A DNA stretch of 36,169 nucleotides from Deltaproteobacteria bacterium (GTDB taxonomy: Bacteria > Desulfobacterota > WTBG01 > CAIYCZ01 > CAIRTM01), in contig JAJRXD010000100.1 in assembly GCA_024276465.1 (NCBI GenBank), forward strand, positions 1-36,169, in the 5' to 3' direction. How positions within the stretch are numbered: position 1 is the stretch's first letter; each line of letters starts with the position of its first letter. Made by a program: the position numbers and the translations under genes. Shown piece by piece: positions 1-8,072 of the stretch. Below the pieces are notes generated by a model, which did no database searches, was not told the origin of the DNA, and worked only from the letters and a program-made list of their open reading frames with translations.

Positions 1-86
1 ATTGCCACGCTTCGCTCGCAATGACAATGCAAAGCAAAATCAAACAGTTAATGTCATTGCGAGGGAGGTATGACCGAAGCAATCTC
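1..86. repeat. Inverted pair of short interspersed repeats (REP/MITE-like)
   Basis: Two copies of one unit face each other. Positions 1-26 on the minus strand read TGTCATTGCGAGCGAAGC and onward. Positions 52-86 on the plus strand share the first 12 bases (TGTCATTGCGAG) and end in GAAGCAATCTC. About 25 AT-rich bases lie between them. The left copy may continue beyond the window. Units of this kind (TCATTGCGAG...AGCAATCTC) recur between genes in many desulfobacterial and other genomes. An apparent plus-strand reading frame starts inside the right copy and is best explained as repeat translation. I see no gene in 87-241. Confidence 0.7.
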
Positions 87-241
87 AACCTTGAAACACA
101 TGCAAAAACAATATGTTAATACCTTGTTTTGGACATTAATGATATTAAATAATATTAACAAACAGCTTTTGCCGGAAAGTCCTGAGAGAAAGTCTCTCTT
201 TGCAGCCGGGCATGAATCGGAACAATTTAAAAAAATCAAAT

Positions 242-1381
242 TTAATTACCGACCTGTCTGCGAGCAGCATCACTTAAGGGTGGTATCCACCGTACAAAAG
301 TGGCTCCAGAAGGAACGTCCGTTAACCGATGATAATTAGTCCCATCCGGGTTAACCATAACAGGTCCGATATAATTGTCTGCCTCATTCCATTCACTGAA
401 AATAATACGGTTGTCCCATGACCAGTCAGCAACTCCATGCCCACCTGTATTTCCATCCGGAGAGAGCTTCTTAAGTTCGGTACCGTCTATCTTAATTGTA
501 AATATATCATGGCTTGTCATCCAGCCAAAATTAAGGCCCGTATTTGTTGCTCTTTGAAATACAATATACTGGCCGTCCGGGCTGAACTCAGGGTCAAAAT
601 CTCCACGTCCCCACGTATCGAAATTCCCCTCGATGAATTCTCCCCCGTCAGTAACCTTCCTTGCTTCTGTTCCATCAATCCGGCATATGACGATTATGTT
701 AGGTTTGTTATCTGATGCATCTGCTGGATTTCCACCGTAAAGCATGGCAAGCCACTCTCCATCAAATGATACACTGACATCTGAGACCCACTTTCCGGTT
801 TCAGGATCACCAAGATTTTGCTGAAGGTTCTCGGTGATGTTAATCATTTCTCTCCCGTCGATTCTTACCTTGTATATGTCAGATTTTGCATCTTTAATAA
901 TTGACAAGTATACATAATTGCCATCTGGCGACCAATCCACTCCACCCCAGCCGGCATTCAGCCAGGGGAACAGAGGCCACTCTTCCCTGTTTTCCAGATC
1001 CATAATCCAGAGCACTTTTTGATCCGCCCAGTCTATTGTGCCGTTACCATTAGTATCTCCATAACTGAAGCGAATGGCAGCAATCATCCTGCGATTGGGA
1101 GAGACAGCAAAATGATTATAGTACTTCCCGTTATAGGTAATCCTGGTGATGTTTTCCCCATTAGAGTCCATCACATACAGCTCATTGGTCGTGTTTGAAC
1201 TCACAGCCTTTGCATCCTTCCATCGGGCAGAAGAAACAGTATCATTGTCATTCTGTTCCCACATGGCAGAAAAAATAATCTCAGCATCATCAGGGATAGA
1301 GGTCAGGCTGTCCACTTTTGACCTGCATCCGAAACAAAGGCCCATTAACATAATAAAGCAAAATCGAAGAATATTTTTCAT
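242..1381 (-). CDS. TolB-like beta-propeller lipoprotein (PD40/WD40-like repeats)
   Basis: Predicted envelope protein of 379 aa. It starts with a hydrophobic signal ending in LCFGC (residues 15-19), which resembles a lipobox, so Cys19 may be lipidated, though the -3 residue is unusual. At least four PD40-type blades are visible: FAVSPNRRMIAA near 91, VDWSPDGNYVYLS near 150, FSPDGQYIVFQ near 265 and a degenerate WSWDNRIIFSEW near 320. This is the repeat of TolB and of the N-terminal domain of DPP-IV-type peptidases, but no peptidase domain follows. Between two blades residues 109-120 form an EF-hand or dockerin-type calcium loop (DTNGNGTIDWAD). The start ATG is preceded by AAGGGA at good spacing. 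It is divergent from the related gene at 1572. Function is unknown; a binding or scaffold role is inferred from the fold. Confidence 0.75.
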   Translation of the reverse strand: MKNILRFCFIMLMGLCFGCRSKVDSLTSIPDDAEIIFSAMWEQNDNDTVSSARWKDAKAVSSNTTNELYVMDSNGENITRITYNGKYYNHFAVSPNRRMIAAIRFSYGDTNGNGTIDWADQKVLWIMDLENREEWPLFPWLNAGWGGVDWSPDGNYVYLSIIKDAKSDIYKVRIDGREMINITENLQQNLGDPETGKWVSDVSVSFDGEWLAMLYGGNPADASDNKPNIIVICRIDGTEARKVTDGGEFIEGNFDTWGRGDFDPEFSPDGQYIVFQRATNTGLNFGWMTSHDIFTIKIDGTELKKLSPDGNTGGHGVADWSWDNRIIFSEWNEADNYIGPVMVNPDGTNYHRLTDVPSGATFVRWIPPLSDAARRQVGN

Positions 1382-1412
1382 TTCTGCTTCCCTTAATTTT
1401 AAAAATGTTTAT

Positions 1413-1418
1413 ATTATA
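1413..1418 (-). promoter_or_regulatory. Candidate -10 box for the 242-1381 gene
   Basis: A perfect TATAAT on the minus strand lies about 32 bases upstream of the start codon in the 190-bp divergent intergenic region 1382-1571. No good -35 is found at 16-18 bp spacing (only T-rich hexamers), so this is a weak call in AT-rich DNA. The rest of 1382-1571 must also hold the promoter of the plus-strand gene at 1572, which I could not identify. Confidence 0.3.
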
Positions 1419-1571
1419 TAATAGCTGTTTGCAATATAAAAAATCTAAATGGAATATTTTAACCCAGAATCTGCAACAGTAGAATAAATATAGCAATATG
1501 TCAGAAGGAAATCAAGCTTTCCGTGGATAGTAAAATTAATACTTTTTTTAGTTAATGGCAGGTAAAAAATT

Positions 1572-2819
1572 ATGAGAAAAAATGCAGAAATCATGCTGTT
1601 ACCTCTTATTATTCTTTTGGGGATTACTGTTTCTGCAATTAGTTGCCAAAGCAGGCAATGGTTTAAGGGAAACTGCGGGGATGGAATCTGCCAAAGATGG
1701 GAGCAGCGTCGTAACAGCTGTCCTGAAGACTGCAAAAACGATGAAAAAGCACCCATATCATTAAAAAATGTCATAGAAATAAAGACTCTTACTGAAAATG
1801 GAGGACACCTTGCCTGGAATAAAAAAAATAATTTAATCGCTTTTGACCGTCTTGGCAGCGACGGATATTTTGATCTGTGGATAATGGATGCCCAGGGTAA
1901 AAATCAGGTATGTCTAACCTGTAATCAACCTCAACTGCCTAATCGCCACACAGGACAGCCCGACTGGCACCCCTCAGGAAAACTCCTCATCATCCAGGCG
2001 CAAAAAAACCTCGGCACAAGGAAATATGACAGTAAATGCGTACCAGGAGCAGGCCTCCTTAATGACCTGTGGGTTATTACTGCTGATGGGAAAAAAGCAT
2101 GGAAACTGCATTCTGTGCGCAGTGATCTGTCTAAAGATTCAGCTGGCGTACTTCACCCCCACTTTTCACATGACGGGCTAAAGCTCCTCTGGAGCGAACG
2201 TCTTAGAGGCAACGGACGCCCATTCGGGGAGTGGATTCTTCGTATTGCTGATTTCACTTTCGATGAACGACAAGGGCCAAGTTTAGGTAAAATACGTGAC
2301 TATAATCCCGGGGGAAGAAGTTCTTTCTTTGAAAGTCACGGTTTCAGCCCTGATGATAAATACATTTTATTTACCGGAAACCAGGATGGTCCACTGGAAA
2401 TATATGAGATGGAACTGGAAACAGGAGCCGTGAAACGTTTAACGAATAATTCCAAAGGCATCTGGGATGAGCATGCACATTATTCACCTGATGGCACAAA
2501 AATAGTTTGGATGTCCAGCAGGGGCTTGAGGTGTGAAGTAAAACCATTTTATCTGCAGACCGAATTTTGGATAATGGATAGAGATGGCTCAAACAAACAG
2601 CGTTTAACCTACTTCCACAACAGCGGACACCCACATTATTTAGGACGAAAGTGGGCTGTAGCAGCTGATTTTGACTGGAACAAAGACGGCTCTCAGATCG
2701 TGGGTCTGGTTATTACAAACAGCCCTGACAGCAAAAAAAGAGGCAGTGGGATTAACGTATTGATTAACCTGCCAGGTCAATCCAGCGGCCCAGACTCTGG
2801 CGCTTTGCGCCCTCGTTAG
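1572..2819 (+). CDS. TolB-like beta-propeller lipoprotein with Cys-rich N-terminal motif
   Basis: Predicted exported protein of 415 aa and the only plus-strand gene I accept. Residues 1-25 form a signal ending in SAISC, a plausible lipobox with Cys25 as the lipid site. Residues 35-54 carry a small cysteine motif (CGDGIC...C...C) of the CGDGxC...CPEDC type seen in secreted proteins. PD40/WD40-like blades follow: HLAWNKKNNLIAFDR near 78, PDWHPSGKLLIIQ near 133, HPHFSHDGLKLLWSE near 195, GFSPDDKYILFTG near 255 and HYSPDGTKIVWMSS near 302. It is clearly paralogous to the gene at 9278-10429: both have ENGG..AW...NNLIAFDR, then a CxTC pair, HTG.P.WHPSG and GLLHPHFSHDG-type segments. The start has AGG nine bases upstream. 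It converges on the AlkP gene at 2913, and no strong terminator is evident in 2820-2912. Confidence 0.75.
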   Translation: MRKNAEIMLLPLIILLGITVSAISCQSRQWFKGNCGDGICQRWEQRRNSCPEDCKNDEKAPISLKNVIEIKTLTENGGHLAWNKKNNLIAFDRLGSDGYFDLWIMDAQGKNQVCLTCNQPQLPNRHTGQPDWHPSGKLLIIQAQKNLGTRKYDSKCVPGAGLLNDLWVITADGKKAWKLHSVRSDLSKDSAGVLHPHFSHDGLKLLWSERLRGNGRPFGEWILRIADFTFDERQGPSLGKIRDYNPGGRSSFFESHGFSPDDKYILFTGNQDGPLEIYEMELETGAVKRLTNNSKGIWDEHAHYSPDGTKIVWMSSRGLRCEVKPFYLQTEFWIMDRDGSNKQRLTYFHNSGHPHYLGRKWAVAADFDWNKDGSQIVGLVITNSPDSKKRGSGINVLINLPGQSSGPDSGALRPR

Positions 2820-2912
2820 GATTTTCATCCTGATTCAGAGTGTCAGAAGGGGCTGTTTGCTTAACTCCTGATCTTGTTTCAATAAAAAAGGAGTAGCACC
2901 AGCACTATGGTT

Positions 2913-4997
2913 TTACTGGGGCTGAGATAAAATCTCAGATAATATCCGGCCATCCACATTACCCGGGGATGTCCAGCCAAGCGATTGATAGATCGTGGGA
3001 ACAACATCTGCCAGGGATGTCTCCTGCACATCAAATATGCCACGGCTGAAATCAGGTCCCCTGATGGCAAGCAAAGCTTTCATGGTCTCTTTTCCGGAAT
3101 GTCCGCCACACACTTTGGGCAACGAATCCTTCTCCTTCACCAGCTGAAAGCGATACCTGGTAAAAATAAAAATATCCGGCCATACAGCTTTGGTATTATT
3201 ATCAACAGGATGATCAATAAGCCATTCGCTGTACATTTCACCCCTCAATGGTCCTCCATCGCGGCCAAACCGGCCTATAACACTGTCAACACCGCTGGCC
3301 ATTTCTGTCCGGGTAATGGCGATTAAAGGCTTAACATCCTGCTGCAGCACCGGATGGAACACAGTATAGTTTTCCAATGCTGCTGCAACAGCAGGGGCAT
3401 CATTTGAATCCCAAAGATTAATGGTACCGGTTTCCTGCCAGCCGGTAATCCTTCGGACTACTTCTGCTGTAGATCTTTCCACAGCATCTCCTAACCCCGC
3501 AGCGTCAATAATTGCCTTTGGGTCTACATGTATATTCATGTATGTGCGCGCACTATGGTCAGAAGCAAGAACAATTATAGATTTATCCGCCACCCCCCTT
3601 GCTTCAAATTCATTAAGGATTAAACCAGTGCAGGCATCAGCTTCATACACAACATCCAGAACCGGCTCCCGATTTGCGTTTCTATTGAAAATGTTGATGT
3701 CATCCCACAGAACATCAGGGGTGCCGGGGTCTATCCATTCCTGGGGAAGATCAGCAGAACCAGCAGCATGCTGTATTTTGTCCACACTGCCAAAATGAAC
3801 AGCAAAAACATCCGGATCCTCCACAGCAATTATGCGCAAACTGCTTTCAGCAACCCAGCGGTCCGAGGGATATGCTCCGGGGGAATCCCCGGCATCACTC
3901 ATACCGTACAGAATTTTTCTGTACTCACTGAGGGGAAATATGTTTACGCCATCCCTGTCGCTCTGTGCATTGTCGTCTGTGATTGGGTCACCTAACACAT
4001 AAGGCTGCGGCTGTGTCAGGTAATAGGGACGCAAATAGCCATTAGCAAGGATATCAGGATCGGTCTCAGAATTAAAACCATAGGGGTCAGTATCAGGACC
4101 TGTGCTAAACAAATTAACCAGAAACCATTTACCTGAAATCAGTGCAGTGAAAGTGTCAGGATCGCCGCCATAAACCGGATCTTTTGCAACATCAAAGACC
4201 GAAAGCACTGGCTGCCCATCCGCACCATAACGCAATGCATCTGAGGTTATTCGACCATTTACTTCCTGGCCCTGGGAATCCCATCCTTTGAAGTACAGGC
4301 CAACAGATGCCAGGCCGGCAGTTCCAGGCCAGGACCCGGAAAGAAGGCAAAACATGTTTGGATCAGTAACTGCAGGTAATGAATCACGCGCATTAGGAAA
4401 TCCGGCTGATTCCTGCCAGAACCTGAAAATATTGGGCATCAGCAAATCATCACTGTTTGGATTTTTGTTACCATGCCGACCAAGTCTCATGTACAGGGGT
4501 GAACATCCATCTATGCTAATAAAGTACATTTTTGGCTGGTTGTTCACTATGGCCTGCACACTGACAGAACCGTTAGTGCCATTGCTCATGGCTGCATTCA
4601 CCTGAACAGAACAACTTTGTCCTGCTTCAAGATAAATGTCAGGGGTCACAGTAACAACAATGTAGCGACTCTCATTTTCTGTTATGTCAGGAAAATTCAG
4701 CATAGGACTGCCACTTCCAGTCGGCTGAAAATTAGCATTAGCCACAGCCAGCTCAGCAGCCCAGCCCTGGGTCACGCTGCTTAGGACAACTTCCGATGAA
4801 ACATGCCCTGGCCCTGCATTATAAAGTTTTAGAACAAACGTTGTTTTTGCTCCGACAGGAACCCTGTGGGCACGATCAGGGTTAACAGAGAGTACCCCTA
4901 AAATATCCGTTACAGCCAAAGCAGCACTTGTGAGGCCCAGCATTGCCAGACTGAGTATAATAACGACTCTGGTAAGATAGAAAGTAGTTAGTTTCAT
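2913..4997 (-). CDS. Secreted AlkP-superfamily phosphodiesterase/nucleotide pyrophosphatase-like protein
   Basis: 694 aa, exported: a Sec signal covers residues 1-28 with a likely cut after ALA. Residues 30-150 look like an Ig-like/CARDB or NEW3-type beta-sandwich. The rest is a type I phosphodiesterase/nucleotide pyrophosphatase domain. All the expected two-metal ligands can be picked out: Asp163 (ISIDG), nucleophile Thr211 (PAVTDPN), Asp406 and His410 (SVDKIQH), Asp480-His481 (ASDHS) and His633 (GGHSG). An intact active site is therefore likely. Known members hydrolyse phosphodiesters or pyrophosphates; the substrate here is unknown. A perfect sigma70 promoter lies about 100 bases upstream, so it appears to be transcribed separately from the transporters behind it. 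The RBS is weak. It is one of three AlkP-superfamily genes in the window. Confidence 0.85.
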   Translation of the reverse strand: MKLTTFYLTRVVIILSLAMLGLTSAALAVTDILGVLSVNPDRAHRVPVGAKTTFVLKLYNAGPGHVSSEVVLSSVTQGWAAELAVANANFQPTGSGSPMLNFPDITENESRYIVVTVTPDIYLEAGQSCSVQVNAAMSNGTNGSVSVQAIVNNQPKMYFISIDGCSPLYMRLGRHGNKNPNSDDLLMPNIFRFWQESAGFPNARDSLPAVTDPNMFCLLSGSWPGTAGLASVGLYFKGWDSQGQEVNGRITSDALRYGADGQPVLSVFDVAKDPVYGGDPDTFTALISGKWFLVNLFSTGPDTDPYGFNSETDPDILANGYLRPYYLTQPQPYVLGDPITDDNAQSDRDGVNIFPLSEYRKILYGMSDAGDSPGAYPSDRWVAESSLRIIAVEDPDVFAVHFGSVDKIQHAAGSADLPQEWIDPGTPDVLWDDINIFNRNANREPVLDVVYEADACTGLILNEFEARGVADKSIIVLASDHSARTYMNIHVDPKAIIDAAGLGDAVERSTAEVVRRITGWQETGTINLWDSNDAPAVAAALENYTVFHPVLQQDVKPLIAITRTEMASGVDSVIGRFGRDGGPLRGEMYSEWLIDHPVDNNTKAVWPDIFIFTRYRFQLVKEKDSLPKVCGGHSGKETMKALLAIRGPDFSRGIFDVQETSLADVVPTIYQSLGWTSPGNVDGRILSEILSQPQ

Positions 4998-5096
4998 AGT
5001 GTTTTATCTTTCTTTTATATGGTTTTATAAATTTTTGGAAACTAAGCAATCATATTCTATCGTTGATATTTTATGAACTTATACGATATTTGTTCT

Positions 5097-5125
5097 ATTA
5101 TATCCCACAAGTCTTTGAATGTCAA
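5097..5125 (-). promoter_or_regulatory. Perfect-consensus sigma70 promoter for the AlkP gene
   Basis: On the minus strand TTGACA (5120-5125) and TATAAT (5097-5102) are separated by exactly 17 bp. This matches the full consensus at both hexamers with ideal spacing. Transcription would start near 5090 and leave a 5' leader of about 93 nt before the ATG at 4997. It sits in the 146-bp gap after the MFS gene. A short ATCTT/AAGAT hairpin just upstream is too weak to call a terminator. Confidence 0.8.
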
Positions 5126-5143
5126 TTAAAACTTCAATCTTTT

Positions 5144-6304
5144 CTAAGATCGGTGATAGTTCAGAGCAAAAAACCCGATTCCCAAAAGCCCTATCAAGCT
5201 GAAAAGATAAAAGACAAAACTTAACCCAAAGGCTTCTGACAGAAACCCAGCAAGCAGGGGTCCGACAGCCAGACCAAAACTCATACTCATATTGAACAAG
5301 CTCATGGAGAAACCCATCCCATAGGCTTTGCCCTCCTGCACCATAATAGCAGTAGCAGCTGGAAGCACCAAAGCCCCGGAAACCCCGGAAAAAAGACTCA
5401 AAACAAAAAGCTGCGAAAATGTTTTTACTAATGGGATAATCAAAATTAAACTGGAAAAAATTATCCCTCCGATTATAACAAGCTTTTTTCTCTCCACTTT
5501 GTCGGCCAGTACCCCAAAGGGCGCCTGCAGGATTGCCGTTACAAGAATATTACCTGATATTATTATGCCTATCTCGCTGCTGGAAAGCTGAAGCTCATAG
5601 TAAGCAAAGATGGGGACAAAGGCTATTATGGCACCACGGCACATTGCAGCAGTGGAACGAAAAACTATCAGCCCCCGCACAACTCTGTTCCTAAGCACCC
5701 CAAAGATCGTTTTATCCGGCTGCGAAACACTTTTTCTGCAATCCTGAATATCCGTCAAAAAAAAGCAGACTAAAAGCCCTGCAAAAAAAGTCAAACCACT
5801 CAAAGCATAAATACTGCAATCCATGCCGTAAAGATCATTCAACCCACCACCCACCAGAGGCCCGACACCAAACCCGGCAAAGAGGGCAAGGGAAAATATC
5901 CCCATATACTTGCCTTCACTGTTTGCAGGTGCAAGCTCACCTGCATAAGCCTGGGCAATGGGAATGATCATGGCAGCTGCAAAACCCTGTCCAAAGCGCA
6001 GGACAGTCAATACCCCTGGGGTTTCAGCAAAAATGAAGATAAACGAAACCGCTGCATAAAGAAAAAGTCCTGAAGCTATAAAATTTTTTCTTCCGCTTCG
6101 ATCTGATATTTTTCCCACAAAAGGCATAACAAAAAATCTGGCAATAGAAAAACCGGAAAATATCAGTCCAATCCATATACCGGATGCTCCTAAAGTTTCG
6201 GCATAAACAGGTAAAACCGGGACGATAATACCAAGTCCTAAAGTAGAAACAAATGATGACAGCAGGAGAATAGAAAAAACTTGTCTGTTTTGTTTGGCTA
6301 TCAT
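5144..6304 (-). CDS. MFS transporter, DHA1/TetA-like drug or metabolite efflux family
   Basis: 386-aa integral membrane protein with a 12-helix major facilitator pattern. The first helix carries GLGIIVPVLPVYAETLGA. The loop after helix 2 holds the family motif A, GKISDRSGRKNF (residues 63-74). A second-half counterpart, GVLADKVERKKLV, follows near residue 263, and the long central loop lies near 190. This pattern fits proton-coupled efflux carriers (DHA1 type) better than sugar uptake. Its ATG overlaps the stop of the upstream MFS gene in an ATGA, so the two are translationally coupled. Export of the product of the adjacent synthase operon is plausible but is inferred only from proximity. Ligand is unknown. 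Confidence 0.85.
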   Translation of the reverse strand: MIAKQNRQVFSILLLSSFVSTLGLGIIVPVLPVYAETLGASGIWIGLIFSGFSIARFFVMPFVGKISDRSGRKNFIASGLFLYAAVSFIFIFAETPGVLTVLRFGQGFAAAMIIPIAQAYAGELAPANSEGKYMGIFSLALFAGFGVGPLVGGGLNDLYGMDCSIYALSGLTFFAGLLVCFFLTDIQDCRKSVSQPDKTIFGVLRNRVVRGLIVFRSTAAMCRGAIIAFVPIFAYYELQLSSSEIGIIISGNILVTAILQAPFGVLADKVERKKLVIIGGIIFSSLILIIPLVKTFSQLFVLSLFSGVSGALVLPAATAIMVQEGKAYGMGFSMSLFNMSMSFGLAVGPLLAGFLSEAFGLSFVFYLFSLIGLLGIGFFALNYHRS

Positions 6305-7782
6305 TCAGATTCAAACTGTCCTTTTTTTTGTTTGTGGGTTTTTTTCAATTTAGATTGAATAGAAGCAATAATGTTTTGATCAAGCGAGTAGCTTAAAATA
6401 AAAAATGAAGCCACAGCCAGCAAAATCGACGGAAGAAGACTGTATAACATGCCTATACGTGTAACAGTAACAGGCAATTGCTGAACCTGACCAGGCATTA
6501 GACCTGCAAACCAGTCAATCAACATGCCCGTAATTATAATTGCTGCTCCTGCTGCCATCTGTTCTCCAAAATGAAAAATACCAAAGAATATACCTTCACG
6601 ACGCTTGCCGGTTAAAAGTTCATCCTGATCAGCAATATCCGCAATCATGGAACCGGGGATAATCCATAGAACACTTGCAAAAAAACCTGCAAGCCCATGA
6701 CCAAGCAAAAGAGGCTGCAAGTTGCCGGTGCCAAAGATGCGACCTTCACCCAGAAGCATGAAAGCACACCCCATTATCATGGATGTACATAGCGTTCCTG
6801 AAAAATAGAGCCAGCGTTTTTCAATAATTTTGGAAATTTTCATCCAGAAAACCACGCCTGCCAGCGCACCCAGATAAAAAGAAAGATGAAAAGTGCTTAA
6901 AGCTTTGCTTTCAGAAATTTCCACATAATAGGTCAGAAAATGAATAGAAAGGGTGGCATTGATTACTGTTCCAAGAAAAAAGATGGAATAGGAAATAAAA
7001 AGACTCCTGAATGACTGGTTTTGAACTGCAAGAACTAAATCTGCAAAAAAAATACGCACAGAGTTTCGCATACTTATTGCTTTTCCCGGAGAAAAATATT
7101 GACGACATGAAAACGTTCCAAAAGTGCTTATCAGGCCGATAAGGGTCATGGCAAGTCCAGCAAATAAACCCATAGCACCATAGCCTTCTAAATTAAATTT
7201 TGGATCTACCCCCTGGGAAGTAGAGGGGAAAAACAAAACAAAAGACAGAGCAGAGGTTGCAAGTGTACCAATCAAAGCAAAGATACCCCGTATGCCTGTA
7301 ACAGAAGTCCTGTCATGATAATCTCTGCTTAACTCTGCACCCAGAGCATAATAGGGAATGGAAAATATGGAGGTCATAGTACGCACCAGAATATTAGTTA
7401 CAAGGAGCCAGAAAAAGAGAGCTTCTGTAGAGAGATTGGCCGGTGGACTGAAATACGCCCACAAAGAGATACCCATCCCGGCAGATCCAACCATCATAAA
7501 GCCATGACGTTTGCCCAGACAACCCTGAGCATTGTCAGAAATATTACCAATTACAGGATCAATAACCGCATCCCACACCAGGCCGATAGCCACTGCAACT
7601 CCTACAAGGGTACCGGACAGTCCAATCACAGTGGTATAGAAATAGAGCGTAAAAATGCCAAACAGGGTTGCCTTTATTGCATTTGGCGCCTGGCCAATAC
7701 CGTATACAACCTTAAGCCAAAATGAAACTCGATTGGCTGCAGGCCCAATAATTTTATCTTTCTCTTTTTTTGTGTTTTCCAT
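6301..7782 (-). CDS. MFS transporter, GPH/MelB-like cation symporter family
   Basis: 493-aa membrane protein of the glycoside-pentoside-hexuronide:cation symporter type. Evidence is the VWDAVIDPVIGNISD segment after helix 2, where the acidic residues match the cation-binding region of MelB, followed by GKRHGFMM, plus a second-half loop DIADQDELLTGKRREG that is very typical of the family. I chose the ATG at 7782, giving MENTKKEKDK, which has GGGAG about 11 bases upstream. A GTG at 7809 would add nine residues. Family members usually import glycosides, but some act in lipid handling (e.g. MFSD2A-like lysolipid carriers). A role with a lipid or glycolipid is therefore possible but unproven. It is the first gene of a two-gene operon with the DHA1-like carrier. 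Confidence 0.85.
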   Translation of the reverse strand: MENTKKEKDKIIGPAANRVSFWLKVVYGIGQAPNAIKATLFGIFTLYFYTTVIGLSGTLVGVAVAIGLVWDAVIDPVIGNISDNAQGCLGKRHGFMMVGSAGMGISLWAYFSPPANLSTEALFFWLLVTNILVRTMTSIFSIPYYALGAELSRDYHDRTSVTGIRGIFALIGTLATSALSFVLFFPSTSQGVDPKFNLEGYGAMGLFAGLAMTLIGLISTFGTFSCRQYFSPGKAISMRNSVRIFFADLVLAVQNQSFRSLFISYSIFFLGTVINATLSIHFLTYYVEISESKALSTFHLSFYLGALAGVVFWMKISKIIEKRWLYFSGTLCTSMIMGCAFMLLGEGRIFGTGNLQPLLLGHGLAGFFASVLWIIPGSMIADIADQDELLTGKRREGIFFGIFHFGEQMAAGAAIIITGMLIDWFAGLMPGQVQQLPVTVTRIGMLYSLLPSILLAVASFFILSYSLDQNIIASIQSKLKKTHKQKKGQFESE

Positions 7783-7888
7783 ACAGACTGGTTCTCCCTG
7801 AACCGACACCTTTCCCTGAATCCTCCAGGTATTCTATTATCACCCCTGAATTATTAACCTGTACAATTAATATATCCCTCGGGCGAAA

Positions 7889-7916
7889 TAAAAAAAGGCC
7901 CAATTATTATGAGCCT
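7889..7916 (-). terminator. Intrinsic terminator of the large synthase operon
   Basis: On the minus strand AGGCTC (7916-7911) pairs with GGGCCT (7901-7896), with one G-U pair and a 9-base AT-rich loop, followed directly by seven T (7895-7889). It lies about 155 bases after the stop of the last operon gene (8073) and before the MFS operon starts. It therefore probably separates the two transcripts. Confidence 0.6.
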
Positions 7917-7935
7917 AAAAACAATTTGAACTTAA

Positions 7936-7953
7936 CGCAGACTGAAGTCTGCG
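7936..7953. repeat. Short palindromic repeat (CGCAGACT-GA-AGTCTGCG)
   Basis: Perfect 8-bp arms with a 2-base centre (7936-7943 and 7946-7953), followed by GCTACC. The sequence resembles the intergenic palindrome often found scattered in bacterial genomes as GCAGACTTCAGTCTGC next to GGCTACC. It lies in the 290-bp gene-free stretch 7783-8072, which otherwise holds only the terminator at 7889-7916 and presumably the promoter of the MFS operon. Confidence 0.55.
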
Positions 7954-8072
7954 GCTACCAACAACTATAACATTCAACTGGAGCTATCCACATCCTCTAA
8001 AACGCACAAAGGAAATTCCTATACTATTAAATTACCTGGATCAACAATGTGTATCAGGCAGGCCTTAAGCAT

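Noticed and set aside
184-198. GAGAGA-AAG-TCTCTC hairpin as terminator of the 242 gene
   Set aside because: Short A/G-C stem without a proper T-run in the minus direction; too weak to call.
70-339. Plus-strand 89-codon frame
   Set aside because: It begins inside an interspersed repeat and then overlaps the end of the propeller gene on the other strand; no RBS and no recognisable protein features.
2828-2912. Bidirectional terminator between the convergent genes
   Set aside because: Only a 6-bp ACTCCT/AGGAGT pair with a 19-base loop is present; not convincing.
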